From assembly GCA_019241425.1 (NCBI GenBank), contig JAFAXA010000293.1, positions 1 to 50,582 of the forward strand: a stretch of DNA of 50,582 nucleotides, given 5' to 3'. The notes beneath the pieces are model-generated. The model ran no database searches, had not been told where the DNA came from, and saw nothing but the letters and a program-made list of their open reading frames with translations. The stretch is from Acetobacteraceae bacterium. Lineage in GTDB: Bacteria; Pseudomonadota; Alphaproteobacteria; Acetobacterales; Acetobacteraceae. Shown one piece after another: positions 9,964-18,741 of the stretch; positions within the stretch are counted from its first letter, which is position 1, and each line of letters opens with the position of its first letter. Made by a program: the position numbers and the translations under genes.

Positions 9964-10844
9964 GATTCGGCAGGGTTGCGGCGTTCCAATTCGACCAGCA
10001 GCCCGGAATGATCGAGATCACCCGCGTGGGCAAGCAGGCCGCGGAACAGCTCGGCGGTGATCGCCGTGTAGGGCGTGTCCCGGACCGCCAATCGGCCGGC
10101 CGCGTCGAGCGCGTTGTCGAGATCCTTGAGGTGGGTAACGGAGCGGCCTTTGGTCACAAAATCCCGCTCGACCATGCGCTGGCCGTGCAGGTCCAGAACG
10201 CGACTCTCGGCGAAGCCGCCCCGCAGCGCCTCGCGCACCTTGGCCGGGTCCGCCCCGCCGCGCTCGGCAAGCAGCAGCGCTTCCGCGACCGCTCCGATGG
10301 TGACGCCGACGATGATCTGGTTGGCCAGCTTGGCGAGCTGCCCGGCACCGGCCGGGCCGACATGCACCGGCCGGCCCATGGCGCGAAGCACCGGCTCGGC
10401 GCGCGCGTAATCGGCCGCATCGCCGCCGGCCATGATCGCCAAGGTTCCCGCGGTCGCGCCCACTGTGCCACCCGAAACCGGCGCGTCGACATGGCCGACA
10501 CCGAGGGCGGCCAGCCGCTTAGCGTGGTCCTGCGCTTCGAACGGTTTGATCGAACTCATATCCACGACCAGCGTGCCGGGCCGCATCGCGGCCGCCGTAT
10601 TCCGGCCGAACAACACGTCCGTAACGACCGGTCCGTTCTCGAGCATCAGCACGACGATGTCGGCGTCCCGGACCGCCTCGGCCGGCGTTTCCGCGACCGC
10701 GGCGCCATCCCCGGTGAGGGCTTCTGCCTTGGCGCGCGAGCGATTCCACGCGACCACAGGAAACCCGGCCTTGAGCACGTTGCGGGCTTGCGGACCTCCC
10801 ATCAGCCCGACGCCGAGAAAGGCGATGCGCGATTGCTGGGTCAT
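9960..10844 (-). CDS. NAD(P)-dependent oxidoreductase, 3-hydroxyisobutyrate dehydrogenase family
   Basis: IAFLGVGLMGGPQARNVLKAGF, DAPVSGGTVGATAGTLAIMAGG, GAGQLAKLANQIIVG. Confidence 0.9.
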   Translation of the reverse strand: MTQQSRIAFLGVGLMGGPQARNVLKAGFPVVAWNRSRAKAEALTGDGAAVAETPAEAVRDADIVVLMLENGPVVTDVLFGRNTAAAMRPGTLVVDMSSIKPFEAQDHAKRLAALGVGHVDAPVSGGTVGATAGTLAIMAGGDAADYARAEPVLRAMGRPVHVGPAGAGQLAKLANQIIVGVTIGAVAEALLLAERGGADPAKVREALRGGFAESRVLDLHGQRMVERDFVTKGRSVTHLKDLDNALDAAGRLAVRDTPYTAITAELFRGLLAHAGDLDHSGLLVELERRNPAES

Positions 10845-10865
10845 GTTTGTCTCTCCTCCTTCCCG

Positions 10866-12143
10866 TCAGGCCAGGGCGGCGGTGACGGCCGCCGGTTCAA
10901 CGACCGGGCGCTGCGGCTTGATCCACATCGTCGCCGCTGCACCGGCCAGCAACAGGCACGCCGAGCCGGCGAACGGCAGCGTCCAGTTGCCGGTGCTGTC
11001 GATGATGATCCCGAACACGATCGGCGAAATGATGCCCGCGATCGCCGAACCGGCGTTCATGAGGCCGCTCGCCGTCCCGGCATAGCGCGGCGCTACGTCC
11101 ATCGGCACGGACCAGATCGGGCCGATCGTCAACTCCAGCATGAAGAAGGCGGCGCTCAGGCTGATGAGCATCAGCGTGAAGTTCGTGCTGAAAAGGACCG
11201 GCAACAGGAACACGAACGCACCGAGCAGGCTGGCCATGATGACGTTGCGGCGCGCCGCCTCGGTGTTGCCGGTGCGTCGCAGGATGCGATCGCTGATGAT
11301 GCCGCCGGCCGTGTCGCCCACCACGCCCGCGAAGAACACGCCGGAGGAGAACAAGGCGGTGCTCTTCAGGTCGAGCCCATAGCCGTGCAGAAAGAACACC
11401 GGCAACCAGGTGAAGAACAGCCAGGCGGTCCAGCCGTAGCAGAAGTAAACAATCATCGTGGGCGCCATGCGTTTGATGACGGCGCCCCACGGCACCGCGT
11501 CCCCCTTTGCGGAAATTTGGCGGAATGCCGGCAATTCGGCGATGTCCTCCGGGCGGATCCCCTTGTGGGCGCGTGGATCGTCGCGGAAGTAAACCCACCA
11601 GACAACGACCCAGACCGCAGTCAGCACGCCCAGAATGACGAAGGATGCGCGCCAGGATAGGGTCAGCATCAGGAAGGTGACGAAGGGCGGTGTGATCGCG
11701 TTGCCCAGCCGCGAGCAGGAATGGGTGACGCCCTGGGCGAATCCGCGCTTCTCGACGGGCGTCCAGTTCGTCAGCGCGCGCGCGGCCGCCGGTAGCGTGG
11801 CGCCTTCGCCGATGCCAAGCACGAAGCGGATCGCGAGCAGCGCGGAAAAGCTCTCGATCAGGCCCATGCCGAGCGTTGTCACAACCCAAATGCCGCCGCA
11901 GACGAGGAGAGTGATGCGTGAGCCGATCCGGTCGGCGATCCAGCCGCCGAACACCTGTGAAACGACATAGGAATAGCCGAAGGCCGAGAATGCGACACCC
12001 AGTTGGGTGTTCGTCATTCCCAGTTCCTTCATGATCGGCCCGGCGGCGGTGGAAAGGTTCACCCGATCCACGTAAAGCAGGAACGACATCGTGCTCAGCA
12101 GGATGAGCACGTTAAGCGGCGCGCCGCGGCGATAGCCGAACAT
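10866..12143 (-). CDS. MFS transporter (ACS family)
   Basis: NVLILLSTMSFLLYVDRVNLSTAAGPIMKELGMTNTQLGVAFSAFGYSYVVSQVFGGWIADRIGSR; ATG at 12143. Confidence 0.9.
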   Translation of the reverse strand: MFGYRRGAPLNVLILLSTMSFLLYVDRVNLSTAAGPIMKELGMTNTQLGVAFSAFGYSYVVSQVFGGWIADRIGSRITLLVCGGIWVVTTLGMGLIESFSALLAIRFVLGIGEGATLPAAARALTNWTPVEKRGFAQGVTHSCSRLGNAITPPFVTFLMLTLSWRASFVILGVLTAVWVVVWWVYFRDDPRAHKGIRPEDIAELPAFRQISAKGDAVPWGAVIKRMAPTMIVYFCYGWTAWLFFTWLPVFFLHGYGLDLKSTALFSSGVFFAGVVGDTAGGIISDRILRRTGNTEAARRNVIMASLLGAFVFLLPVLFSTNFTLMLISLSAAFFMLELTIGPIWSVPMDVAPRYAGTASGLMNAGSAIAGIISPIVFGIIIDSTGNWTLPFAGSACLLLAGAAATMWIKPQRPVVEPAAVTAALA

Positions 12144-12213
12144 CGACGTTCTCCCAATTTTCTTCGATCGTAGCGGCGGGATTTCGCGTCCCGCTGCGGC
12201 GACGTCCGGCGAA

Positions 12214-13245
12214 CTAGGCGGCCATGCGGTCCCGGGTCTTGCGCGCCATCTTGGCTGCGAGCAGAACAGCCGCCTTGCTGGCACCGAGATTGGCGACGCC
12301 CTTTCCCGCGATGTCGTAGGCCGAGCCATGAGCCGGCGTGCAGATCGGGAACGGAAAGCCGCCGAGCAAGGTCACGCCACGGTCGAAGCCGATCAGCTTC
12401 ATCGCGATCTGTCCTTGATCGTGATACATCGTCAGCACCGCATCGAACGCACCTTTGACGGCGCGCACGAAGACTGTGTCGGGCGGAAAGGGTCCGTCGG
12501 CATTGATGCCCTCGCGCTGCGCCGCTTCCACTGCGGGACGGATGATCGCGTCGTCCTCGTGGCCGAAATTGCCGCCGTCGCCGGCGTGCGGATTGAGGCC
12601 GGCCACCGCGATCCGCGGTTTTGCCACGCCGGCCTCGCGCAAGGATGCGTCGGTCAGCTTAATGTCGCTAAGCACACGCGGCGTCGTGATGAGAGCCGCG
12701 ACTCTTGAGAGCGGCACGTGCGACGTCACGCGCGCATTCCACAATCCCTCGAGCACGTTGAACTCGCTCGCCGGGCTGTCCACGCCCAGAATTTCGGCGG
12801 TGTAGCCGATCTCGTCGTCATAGGGCGGATGCGACATGCGCATCGCCGCCTTGTTAAACGGCGTGAAGCACACAGCGCCCGCCTTGCCGGCGGCCGCGAG
12901 CTTCAAGCAGGTCGAGAAATTCGCCAGAGCGAACCGTCCGCCCTCGGCCGCAGCGACGCCGCGCTCGATCGTCGCCGGATCGAGATGGCCGAGATCGATC
13001 AGGACCGGCTTTTCGCCCGGGGTCACGTCCGTATCTGGGCCGCGTGTCTCGACATCGAGGGCCACATTGCCGTCGGCGGCGCCTTGGGCCAGCACGCGGC
13101 GATCACCCACAACGAGCAGCGATGCGGCCTCGCGCACCTCCGGGTCGGCGATCAGCTTGGCCGCCAATTCCGGCCCGATCCCGGCTGGATCGCCGATCGC
13201 GAGCGCGATCACAGGCTTCACTCCGTATTGGTTCCCGGCCGTCAT
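12214..13245 (-). CDS. PdxA family dehydrogenase (4-hydroxythreonine-4-phosphate dehydrogenase family, PdxA2-like)
   Basis: IALAIGDPAGIGPELAAKL, ICFTPFNKAAMR-like segment, AGLNPHAGDGGNFGHEDD, VLTMYHDQGQIAMKLIGFDRGVTLLGG. Confidence 0.9.
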   Translation of the reverse strand: MTAGNQYGVKPVIALAIGDPAGIGPELAAKLIADPEVREAASLLVVGDRRVLAQGAADGNVALDVETRGPDTDVTPGEKPVLIDLGHLDPATIERGVAAAEGGRFALANFSTCLKLAAAGKAGAVCFTPFNKAAMRMSHPPYDDEIGYTAEILGVDSPASEFNVLEGLWNARVTSHVPLSRVAALITTPRVLSDIKLTDASLREAGVAKPRIAVAGLNPHAGDGGNFGHEDDAIIRPAVEAAQREGINADGPFPPDTVFVRAVKGAFDAVLTMYHDQGQIAMKLIGFDRGVTLLGGFPFPICTPAHGSAYDIAGKGVANLGASKAAVLLAAKMARKTRDRMAA

Positions 13246-13307
13246 GGCGTCGCCTCCCTCTTCTCTGGTCCCGGCCGTCTTAACAGACTTCAAGTTAAAT
13301 GCAAGGT

Positions 13308-13333
13308 TCCTGTATACAGAACGCAGCATACAG
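13308..13333. promoter_or_regulatory. Candidate GntR/FCD operator
   Basis: Perfect 10-bp palindrome CTGTATACAG at 13310-13319, plus a half-site CATACAG at 13327-13333, between divergent pdxA-like and gntR genes. Confidence 0.5.
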
Positions 13334-13406
13334 GGTGCGTGTGCGTTGCCATAGACTCGGCGAGTCCGCTACAGAGACGCGAGCGGAACCTCTGGAAGGG
13401 TTAGAC

Positions 13407-14066
13407 GTGGACCAGCTAACAGTCGCTCCGGTCGCCCGCCACACGCTTCACGAAGACCTTGTCGGGCGCATCCGGGACCTCATCATCGAGGGGCAGCTCG
13501 CGCCCGGCACGCGGATCCATGAGGGCCAGCTCGGTGAGGCGCTCGGGGTTTCCCGAACACCGCTCAGGGAGGCGCTGAAATTCCTGGCGAGCGAGGGCCT
13601 GATCGATTTGGTACCGGGGCGCGGCGGCGTCGTCCGTCAGCTCAGCGCGCAGGACGTCCGCAACATGCTGGACGTTCTGGTCGCACTCGAATGCCTGGCC
13701 GGGCGTCTCGCCTGCCGCACTGCGACCGATGAGCAAATCAAGCATGTCCGCTCGCTGCACGACCGCATGATGAAGCTATACGCCAGCCGCAACCGGCTCG
13801 AATACTATAAGCTCAATCAGGCGATCCATTCCGCCATCGCCACTCTCTCCGGCAACGATTTCCTGGCCTCCACCCATGAAGCGATCCAGTCGCGGCTGAA
13901 GCGCATCCGTTTCATCGGAAACGACGAGCCGGATAACTGGGGCGAGGCCGTCGGAGAACATGTCGAAATGATCGAGGCTTTGGAGCGGCGTGACGAGGAA
14001 GCGCTCACCGAGATCCTGACGCGGCACCTCCAGGAAACGTGGAAGCGCGTGCGCCCAATCATCTGA
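13407..14066 (+). CDS. GntR family transcriptional regulator, FCD domain
   Basis: LHEDLVGRIRDLIIEGQLAPGTRIHEGQLGEALGVSRTPLREALKFLASEGLI; FCD histidines LNQAIHSAI and GEHVEMIEAL; GTG start at 13407. Confidence 0.9.
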   Translation: MDQLTVAPVARHTLHEDLVGRIRDLIIEGQLAPGTRIHEGQLGEALGVSRTPLREALKFLASEGLIDLVPGRGGVVRQLSAQDVRNMLDVLVALECLAGRLACRTATDEQIKHVRSLHDRMMKLYASRNRLEYYKLNQAIHSAIATLSGNDFLASTHEAIQSRLKRIRFIGNDEPDNWGEAVGEHVEMIEALERRDEEALTEILTRHLQETWKRVRPII

Positions 14067-14115
14067 CCGGCAACGCCAGGCCTATTCTCCGGCCCGCATC
14101 GATCGAGAGTAGGGT

Positions 14116-14679
14116 TCAGGGCTGGAGGTGCGGATTGGACCACCGGGCCCGCAACAGCCCGCTTTCGGCGGCAACTTCCCATCGTGGCGGCGGCCGCACC
14201 ACCCGCGTCGTCGTGTTTCCAGCGAGCGCGGTCCTGTACTGCGGCGCCAGCGCGAGCGCATGACCGCCTTGTTCCAGGTCCACTTCCTCCCCGGACACCG
14301 CCGTGATTTTCCAGCCTGCGACGATCTGGCCGGGCTCTACGAGCACCGGCTTCGCGCCCCCCGGCGGTTCGAAAATGGCGACACGCTGGCTGGGCGTCGT
14401 GATGATCCCAGCCAGCCGCGGTAGTTCGGCCTGTACGGCGCTCGTTTGTTTGACGTCGGGCCTGCGGTCACGCGCGAAGAGCGGCCGGGCAAGGCTCACC
14501 GTTGCCCAGCGCTCGACGGCACTTGCTTCCGGCGCGGTCGATCGGACCGTGTCGCCTGGAACGCGCCTCGCCTCGCCGGTGCCGCGGCGAACGCCCTGCT
14601 CGTCGTCCGTGCCGAAATGCGACAACTCGGCGGCCACGATCGCCGCGAGCAGACCGCATGTCAGTCCGAGCAGGCGCAT
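14116..14679 (-). CDS. Type II secretion GspN/GspC-like membrane-anchored protein
   Basis: N-terminal hydrophobic segment; SLARPLFARDRRP; LPRLAGIITTPSQRVAIFEP...LVEPGQIVAGWKITAVSGEEVDLEQGG resembles GspC/GspN/PilP homology regions; ATG at 14679 overlaps the upstream TGA by 1 nt. Confidence 0.6.
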   Translation of the reverse strand: MRLLGLTCGLLAAIVAAELSHFGTDDEQGVRRGTGEARRVPGDTVRSTAPEASAVERWATVSLARPLFARDRRPDVKQTSAVQAELPRLAGIITTPSQRVAIFEPPGGAKPVLVEPGQIVAGWKITAVSGEEVDLEQGGHALALAPQYRTALAGNTTTRVVRPPPRWEVAAESGLLRARWSNPHLQP

Positions 14680-16619
14680 CAATCGCCGGTCTCCGCCAGC
14701 GCCGAACCGAGCGGCTCGTCGAAGCGCAGCAGTCGTCCCGCATTGGCCATTCCGGCCAGGGTACTGAAATTGTGCACAACGGCCGCGACGATCGCTCCTT
14801 CAGGACCCAGCATGCCCGTGCCGGCGAGAGCGACGAGCAGGCACGTCCAACCAAGCCCCATCGCGACGTTCACATGGATGGTGCGGCGGCATCGCCGGCT
14901 CAACCGCAGACACGTGCCAAGGCGACGCAGATCGCTGGTCATCAACACGATGTCAGCCGAGGCGAGCGCAACGTCGGTGCCCTGGGCTCCCATCGCCACA
15001 CCGACGGCCCCCGCCTTCAGGGCAAGGCTGTCATTGATGCCGTCGCCCACGACCAGAGGTCGGTAGCCGTCCTCGAGTTCCCGAAGCACGCGGTCCATCT
15101 TCTGCTGGGGCAAGGCTTCGGCGTAGATCTCCGAAATGCCGAGCGCCTCCCCGATCCGGCGCGCGACGCGCTGGCGATCGCCGGTCAACAACATTTGGCG
15201 CCGCAAGCCGAGTGCCTTCAGTTCGGCGAGCGCGGCGCCCGCCTCGGGGCGAGGCTGGTCAGCCAACATGAGCCAGCCGAGGAAGGTCGTGCCACGGCTC
15301 ACGCCGACAATCGGTCCATCGTGCTCCGGCAGCGGGGTCGTGGGCACGCCGAGTTGCCCGAAAAGCTCCATCCGGCCCAGACACACGGTCTCGCCATTCG
15401 CAGTCGCGGTCAGCCCGAGGCCGCTGACTTCCTGCACATCCCCGAGCGGCAGCCGTTCCGGCGGCGACACAAGACCGGCCAATCCGCGGCTCACCGGGTG
15501 CGAACTGCGGGCACCGAGTGAGGCGGCAAGCCGCACGATCTCGGAGACCGGAACGGTTGCCGCGACCCGCAGGAGAGAAAGCTCCCCGAGCGTGACGGTG
15601 CCCGTCTTGTCGAACACCACGGACGTGACCTCGGCCGCGTGCTCGAGAAAGGCCGACCCTTTGATCAGGATGCCGTGACGGGCGGCAACGGCAATCGCGG
15701 CGATGGCCGTTGCCGGGGCTGCCAGCACCAGTGCGCAGGGACAGGCGGCGACCAGAACCGCCAACATCGCCTGCGAGGATTGCGTCGTGAGCCACGCAGC
15801 AACCGCGATGAGCACGATCAGCGTGATATAGGGCCCGGCAAAACGTTCGAGGATCCGCGTCACCCGGGGCTTCGCCTGCTCCGCTTTCTCCATCAACTGA
15901 ATGATCTTGCCGAGCGTGGTCTCCTGCCCGACGCGGTTCACCCGCATGATCAACGGCCCGCGCAGGTTGATCGATCCGGCCAGCACCGGATCATTGTCCG
16001 AAACATCCGCCGGCACCGATTCACCGGTCAGCGACGCAGTATCCAGGCTGGACCGGCCGCTGATAATGGTGGCGTCCACCGGTGCGCGATCGCCGGCGCG
16101 AAGCTCGATCCGATCGCCGACGCGGATATCAGCCGTCGGCACCTCGGCGACGGTGCCGTCCGCACCGATCCGGCGTGTCGTCGTCGAGACCAGCCGGCTC
16201 ATGGCGCGTATCGCCTCCTGGGACCCGAGGAGGCTCCGTTCTTCCAGCACGTGACCCACTGTCATAACGATCGGAAGGATGGCCGCGGTCATCAGGTCGC
16301 CCGTCGCCCAGGCCGCGATCAATGCGATCGCGACCAGCAGGTCCGTCATGCCGTGCAAGCTCGGCTGAACGACGCTGTTCCAGCCTGCCGACAGGACCGG
16401 AACGGCGACAAGCGCGGCGGCGCCGGCGGCGACCAGGTCCGCGATATACCGCTCGTCGGGAAGCAGGATCCGCCACAGCACGGCGATGCAGAGCAAGCCG
16501 ACCGCCGCCATCGCCAGGAATAGGCGCAGACCGAGCAGCCATTTGGCCCCCGGCCCGAGCAGAGACAGATCGTCGGGATCGAGGCCGCGGGTCTCCGGAG
16601 CGCTTGCGGATACGCTCAT
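14679..16619 (-). CDS. Heavy-metal translocating P1B-type ATPase lacking an N-terminal HMA domain
   Basis: ACPCALVLAAP, VFDKTGTVT, SSHPVSRGLA, LTGDRQRVA, VVGDGINDSLALKAGAVGVAMGAQGTDVALASADIVLM. Confidence 0.95.
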   Translation of the reverse strand: MSVSASAPETRGLDPDDLSLLGPGAKWLLGLRLFLAMAAVGLLCIAVLWRILLPDERYIADLVAAGAAALVAVPVLSAGWNSVVQPSLHGMTDLLVAIALIAAWATGDLMTAAILPIVMTVGHVLEERSLLGSQEAIRAMSRLVSTTTRRIGADGTVAEVPTADIRVGDRIELRAGDRAPVDATIISGRSSLDTASLTGESVPADVSDNDPVLAGSINLRGPLIMRVNRVGQETTLGKIIQLMEKAEQAKPRVTRILERFAGPYITLIVLIAVAAWLTTQSSQAMLAVLVAACPCALVLAAPATAIAAIAVAARHGILIKGSAFLEHAAEVTSVVFDKTGTVTLGELSLLRVAATVPVSEIVRLAASLGARSSHPVSRGLAGLVSPPERLPLGDVQEVSGLGLTATANGETVCLGRMELFGQLGVPTTPLPEHDGPIVGVSRGTTFLGWLMLADQPRPEAGAALAELKALGLRRQMLLTGDRQRVARRIGEALGISEIYAEALPQQKMDRVLRELEDGYRPLVVGDGINDSLALKAGAVGVAMGAQGTDVALASADIVLMTSDLRRLGTCLRLSRRCRRTIHVNVAMGLGWTCLLVALAGTGMLGPEGAIVAAVVHNFSTLAGMANAGRLLRFDEPLGSALAETGD

Positions 16620-17689
16620 TCGTCCGGTCCCGGGACGATGACGGATTGTCCGTTACGCATATCCACGGTGGTCACGTGACCGACCTTGCGCAGGATGGCG
16701 CCGATGTGGTCGCGGTAATACTGACCGAGCAGACTCTCGCGGTTGGCCGCGTTCAGTTCCGCATGCAACAGACCGATATCGGCGGTCTCCGCCGACGCGG
16801 CGCGGATTTGTTCTTCCGCCGCTGCTTGCGCTTCGCTGCGACTGCGGTCATGCGCGCGCTCGGCTTCCTGCAGGGTGCGCGCGGCATCCGTGCGCGCCGC
16901 TGCCACGGTTTGGTCGGCGATCTGGGAGGCCGTCAACACCCCGTCGAAGGCCGCCTTGGCCATCGGCGGCAGCAACGCCACCATGTCGATACGCGTAACC
17001 TCGACCCCCAGGCCGGCGCCGTTATTCTGCAAAGCCACCAAGCGTTGGTTGACGCTCCTCACCAGTTCCCCACGCAGCGCCTGCCGCCGGGTGGCAAGCT
17101 CGCCGCTCACCGCCGCGTCCGTGTCTTCCGGGCGCGCGACGAGAAAATCGTCGAGGTCGTGGCCGGAAACCGTCGCCACCGCGCTCGCGCGGTAGATCCG
17201 CTGCAAGGCAGGCTCTACATGCTCGCGCGCGAGAACGTAGTCGCCGGGCTCCGCAACACGATAATAGAGCGTCGCTTCGTAGCGGACGACACTGCCATCC
17301 GCGGTGAGAAAATATTGGCCGTTCCAGGCGTCCTTCTGATGCCGGAGCGTGACCACGTCATCCGGCTGACGCACCTCGAAATCGGTCTCGGCTGACGGAC
17401 CGAGGGAGGCGGGCATCGCGATCTTGAGCGCAATCTGGTGATCGTAGGCGGGCAGCAACGTGATCTGCTCGATCGGGTCCGGCCATGCGAGAACCAAACC
17501 CGCATCCTGAACGCGTTCGATCTGGCCGAAGCGCTGCACCACCGCGCGGCTATCCGGCGGTACTTGCCGCACATTGCCGACCGCCCAACCGGCCGCCAGC
17601 AGCAGCACAGCGACAAGACACATGCGAAATCCGAGGCCCACCATGTCGGCGGCGTTGAACCTGGCGCCCGCCTGAAGAACGGGTCTCAC
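16616..17689 (-). CDS. SPFH/Band 7 protein, HflK-like
   Basis: N-terminal TM; VPPDSRAVVQRFGQIERVQDAGLVLAWPDPIEQITLLP; A/E/R-rich helical C-terminal region (QEAERAHDRSRSEAQAAAEEQIRAA); GTG start, 4-nt overlap. Confidence 0.85.
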   Translation of the reverse strand: MRPVLQAGARFNAADMVGLGFRMCLVAVLLLAAGWAVGNVRQVPPDSRAVVQRFGQIERVQDAGLVLAWPDPIEQITLLPAYDHQIALKIAMPASLGPSAETDFEVRQPDDVVTLRHQKDAWNGQYFLTADGSVVRYEATLYYRVAEPGDYVLAREHVEPALQRIYRASAVATVSGHDLDDFLVARPEDTDAAVSGELATRRQALRGELVRSVNQRLVALQNNGAGLGVEVTRIDMVALLPPMAKAAFDGVLTASQIADQTVAAARTDAARTLQEAERAHDRSRSEAQAAAEEQIRAASAETADIGLLHAELNAANRESLLGQYYRDHIGAILRKVGHVTTVDMRNGQSVIVPGPDE

Positions 17690-18741
17690 CGGAGTTGGCG
17701 TCCTATCGGATCGGACGCCGGTCCCGGCGCCCCCTCGGCCCGCCCGACCTGCAATTCGGAAATCGGCGGCGAATGCGATGGCTCGGATTCCGGCGCGGAT
17801 GGGCCGGGCGCTGCCGGCAGTTCCTCGACAAGCGCCCGGAACGGTTGCGCATCGGTGCGCAGGATGAGGCGCGTCTTCGGACCGATCGTCGCGCCGAGCG
17901 TGTCGAGCGACCGCACCAAGGTGTAGAGTTGAGGGTCAACAGCATACGCCTCGGCATGGATCGTCGCGGCCTTTTCCCGCCCTTTCGCCTTGATTTCGGC
18001 AACTTCCTGCTGCGCCTGCGCGCCAATCAGGCGGGCGTCACGCAAAGCGTCAGACCGGATGGCGGCGGCGGCGCGCAATCCTTCCGCCGTTCGTTGGGCG
18101 GCCACCGTTTCACGCTCCGCTCGCATGCGGGCGACCGTGGCCGCGAGCGTTTCCGCCGGCAGGCTGAGGCGCTCCACCCCCGTTTGAACGATTCGGATGC
18201 CGTACGTGTCCAGGACCTGCTGATAAAGGCTGGCCTGTAGCTGTTGTTCGAACGCCGCCAGCCGCGCCTCGTGCCGATCCGCGTTGATGAGATTGGTGAG
18301 GCTGAAATTGCTGGCCGTCAGTTGCAGCGCTGAGCCGAGAAAGCTGCGAAGCTGACGGGCGATGTCGTCCGGATCGATGTGGCCCGTCCGCAAAAACTGC
18401 TTGATGTGTGCAGGATCACGGTCGACTTGCCAGGCGACATAGGCCTGCACGAGGATGCGCAATCCCTCTCGCGTGCCGACATCCTGCAACCCGCTCGACG
18501 TCGTACGCAGCCGCAGATCGACGGGGATCGTGCCCTCGATCGGCGCCGGCGCTTTCCATGCCAGGCCGGGCTCGGTCAGCACGCGAACCGGTTTTCCGAA
18601 CTGGGTCACAACAACGGCACGATTGGGCGCCACCATCAACAACGCGGAGGTCGCGCCGGCGGCGCACAGGAACGCCACGGCGGCCAAGATGCGCAACGCG
18701 GGGTTCAGCTTTCCGCTTCGACCTGCGGTCTGCGCGCTCAT
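17686..18741 (-). CDS. SPFH/Band 7 protein, HflC-like
   Basis: VAPNRAVVVTQFGKPVRVLTEPGLAWKAPAPIEGTIPVDLRLRTT; TYGIRIVQTGVERLSLPAETLAATVARMRAERETVAAQRTAEG matches the HflC pattern. Confidence 0.88.
   Translation of the reverse strand: MSAQTAGRSGKLNPALRILAAVAFLCAAGATSALLMVAPNRAVVVTQFGKPVRVLTEPGLAWKAPAPIEGTIPVDLRLRTTSSGLQDVGTREGLRILVQAYVAWQVDRDPAHIKQFLRTGHIDPDDIARQLRSFLGSALQLTASNFSLTNLINADRHEARLAAFEQQLQASLYQQVLDTYGIRIVQTGVERLSLPAETLAATVARMRAERETVAAQRTAEGLRAAAAIRSDALRDARLIGAQAQQEVAEIKAKGREKAATIHAEAYAVDPQLYTLVRSLDTLGATIGPKTRLILRTDAQPFRALVEELPAAPGPSAPESEPSHSPPISELQVGRAEGAPGPASDPIGRQLR

Noticed and set aside
10008-11660. 550-aa plus-strand ORF
   Set aside because: Antisense to well-supported HIBADH and MFS genes; Arg/Gly/His-rich composition typical of spurious GC-rich antisense frames.
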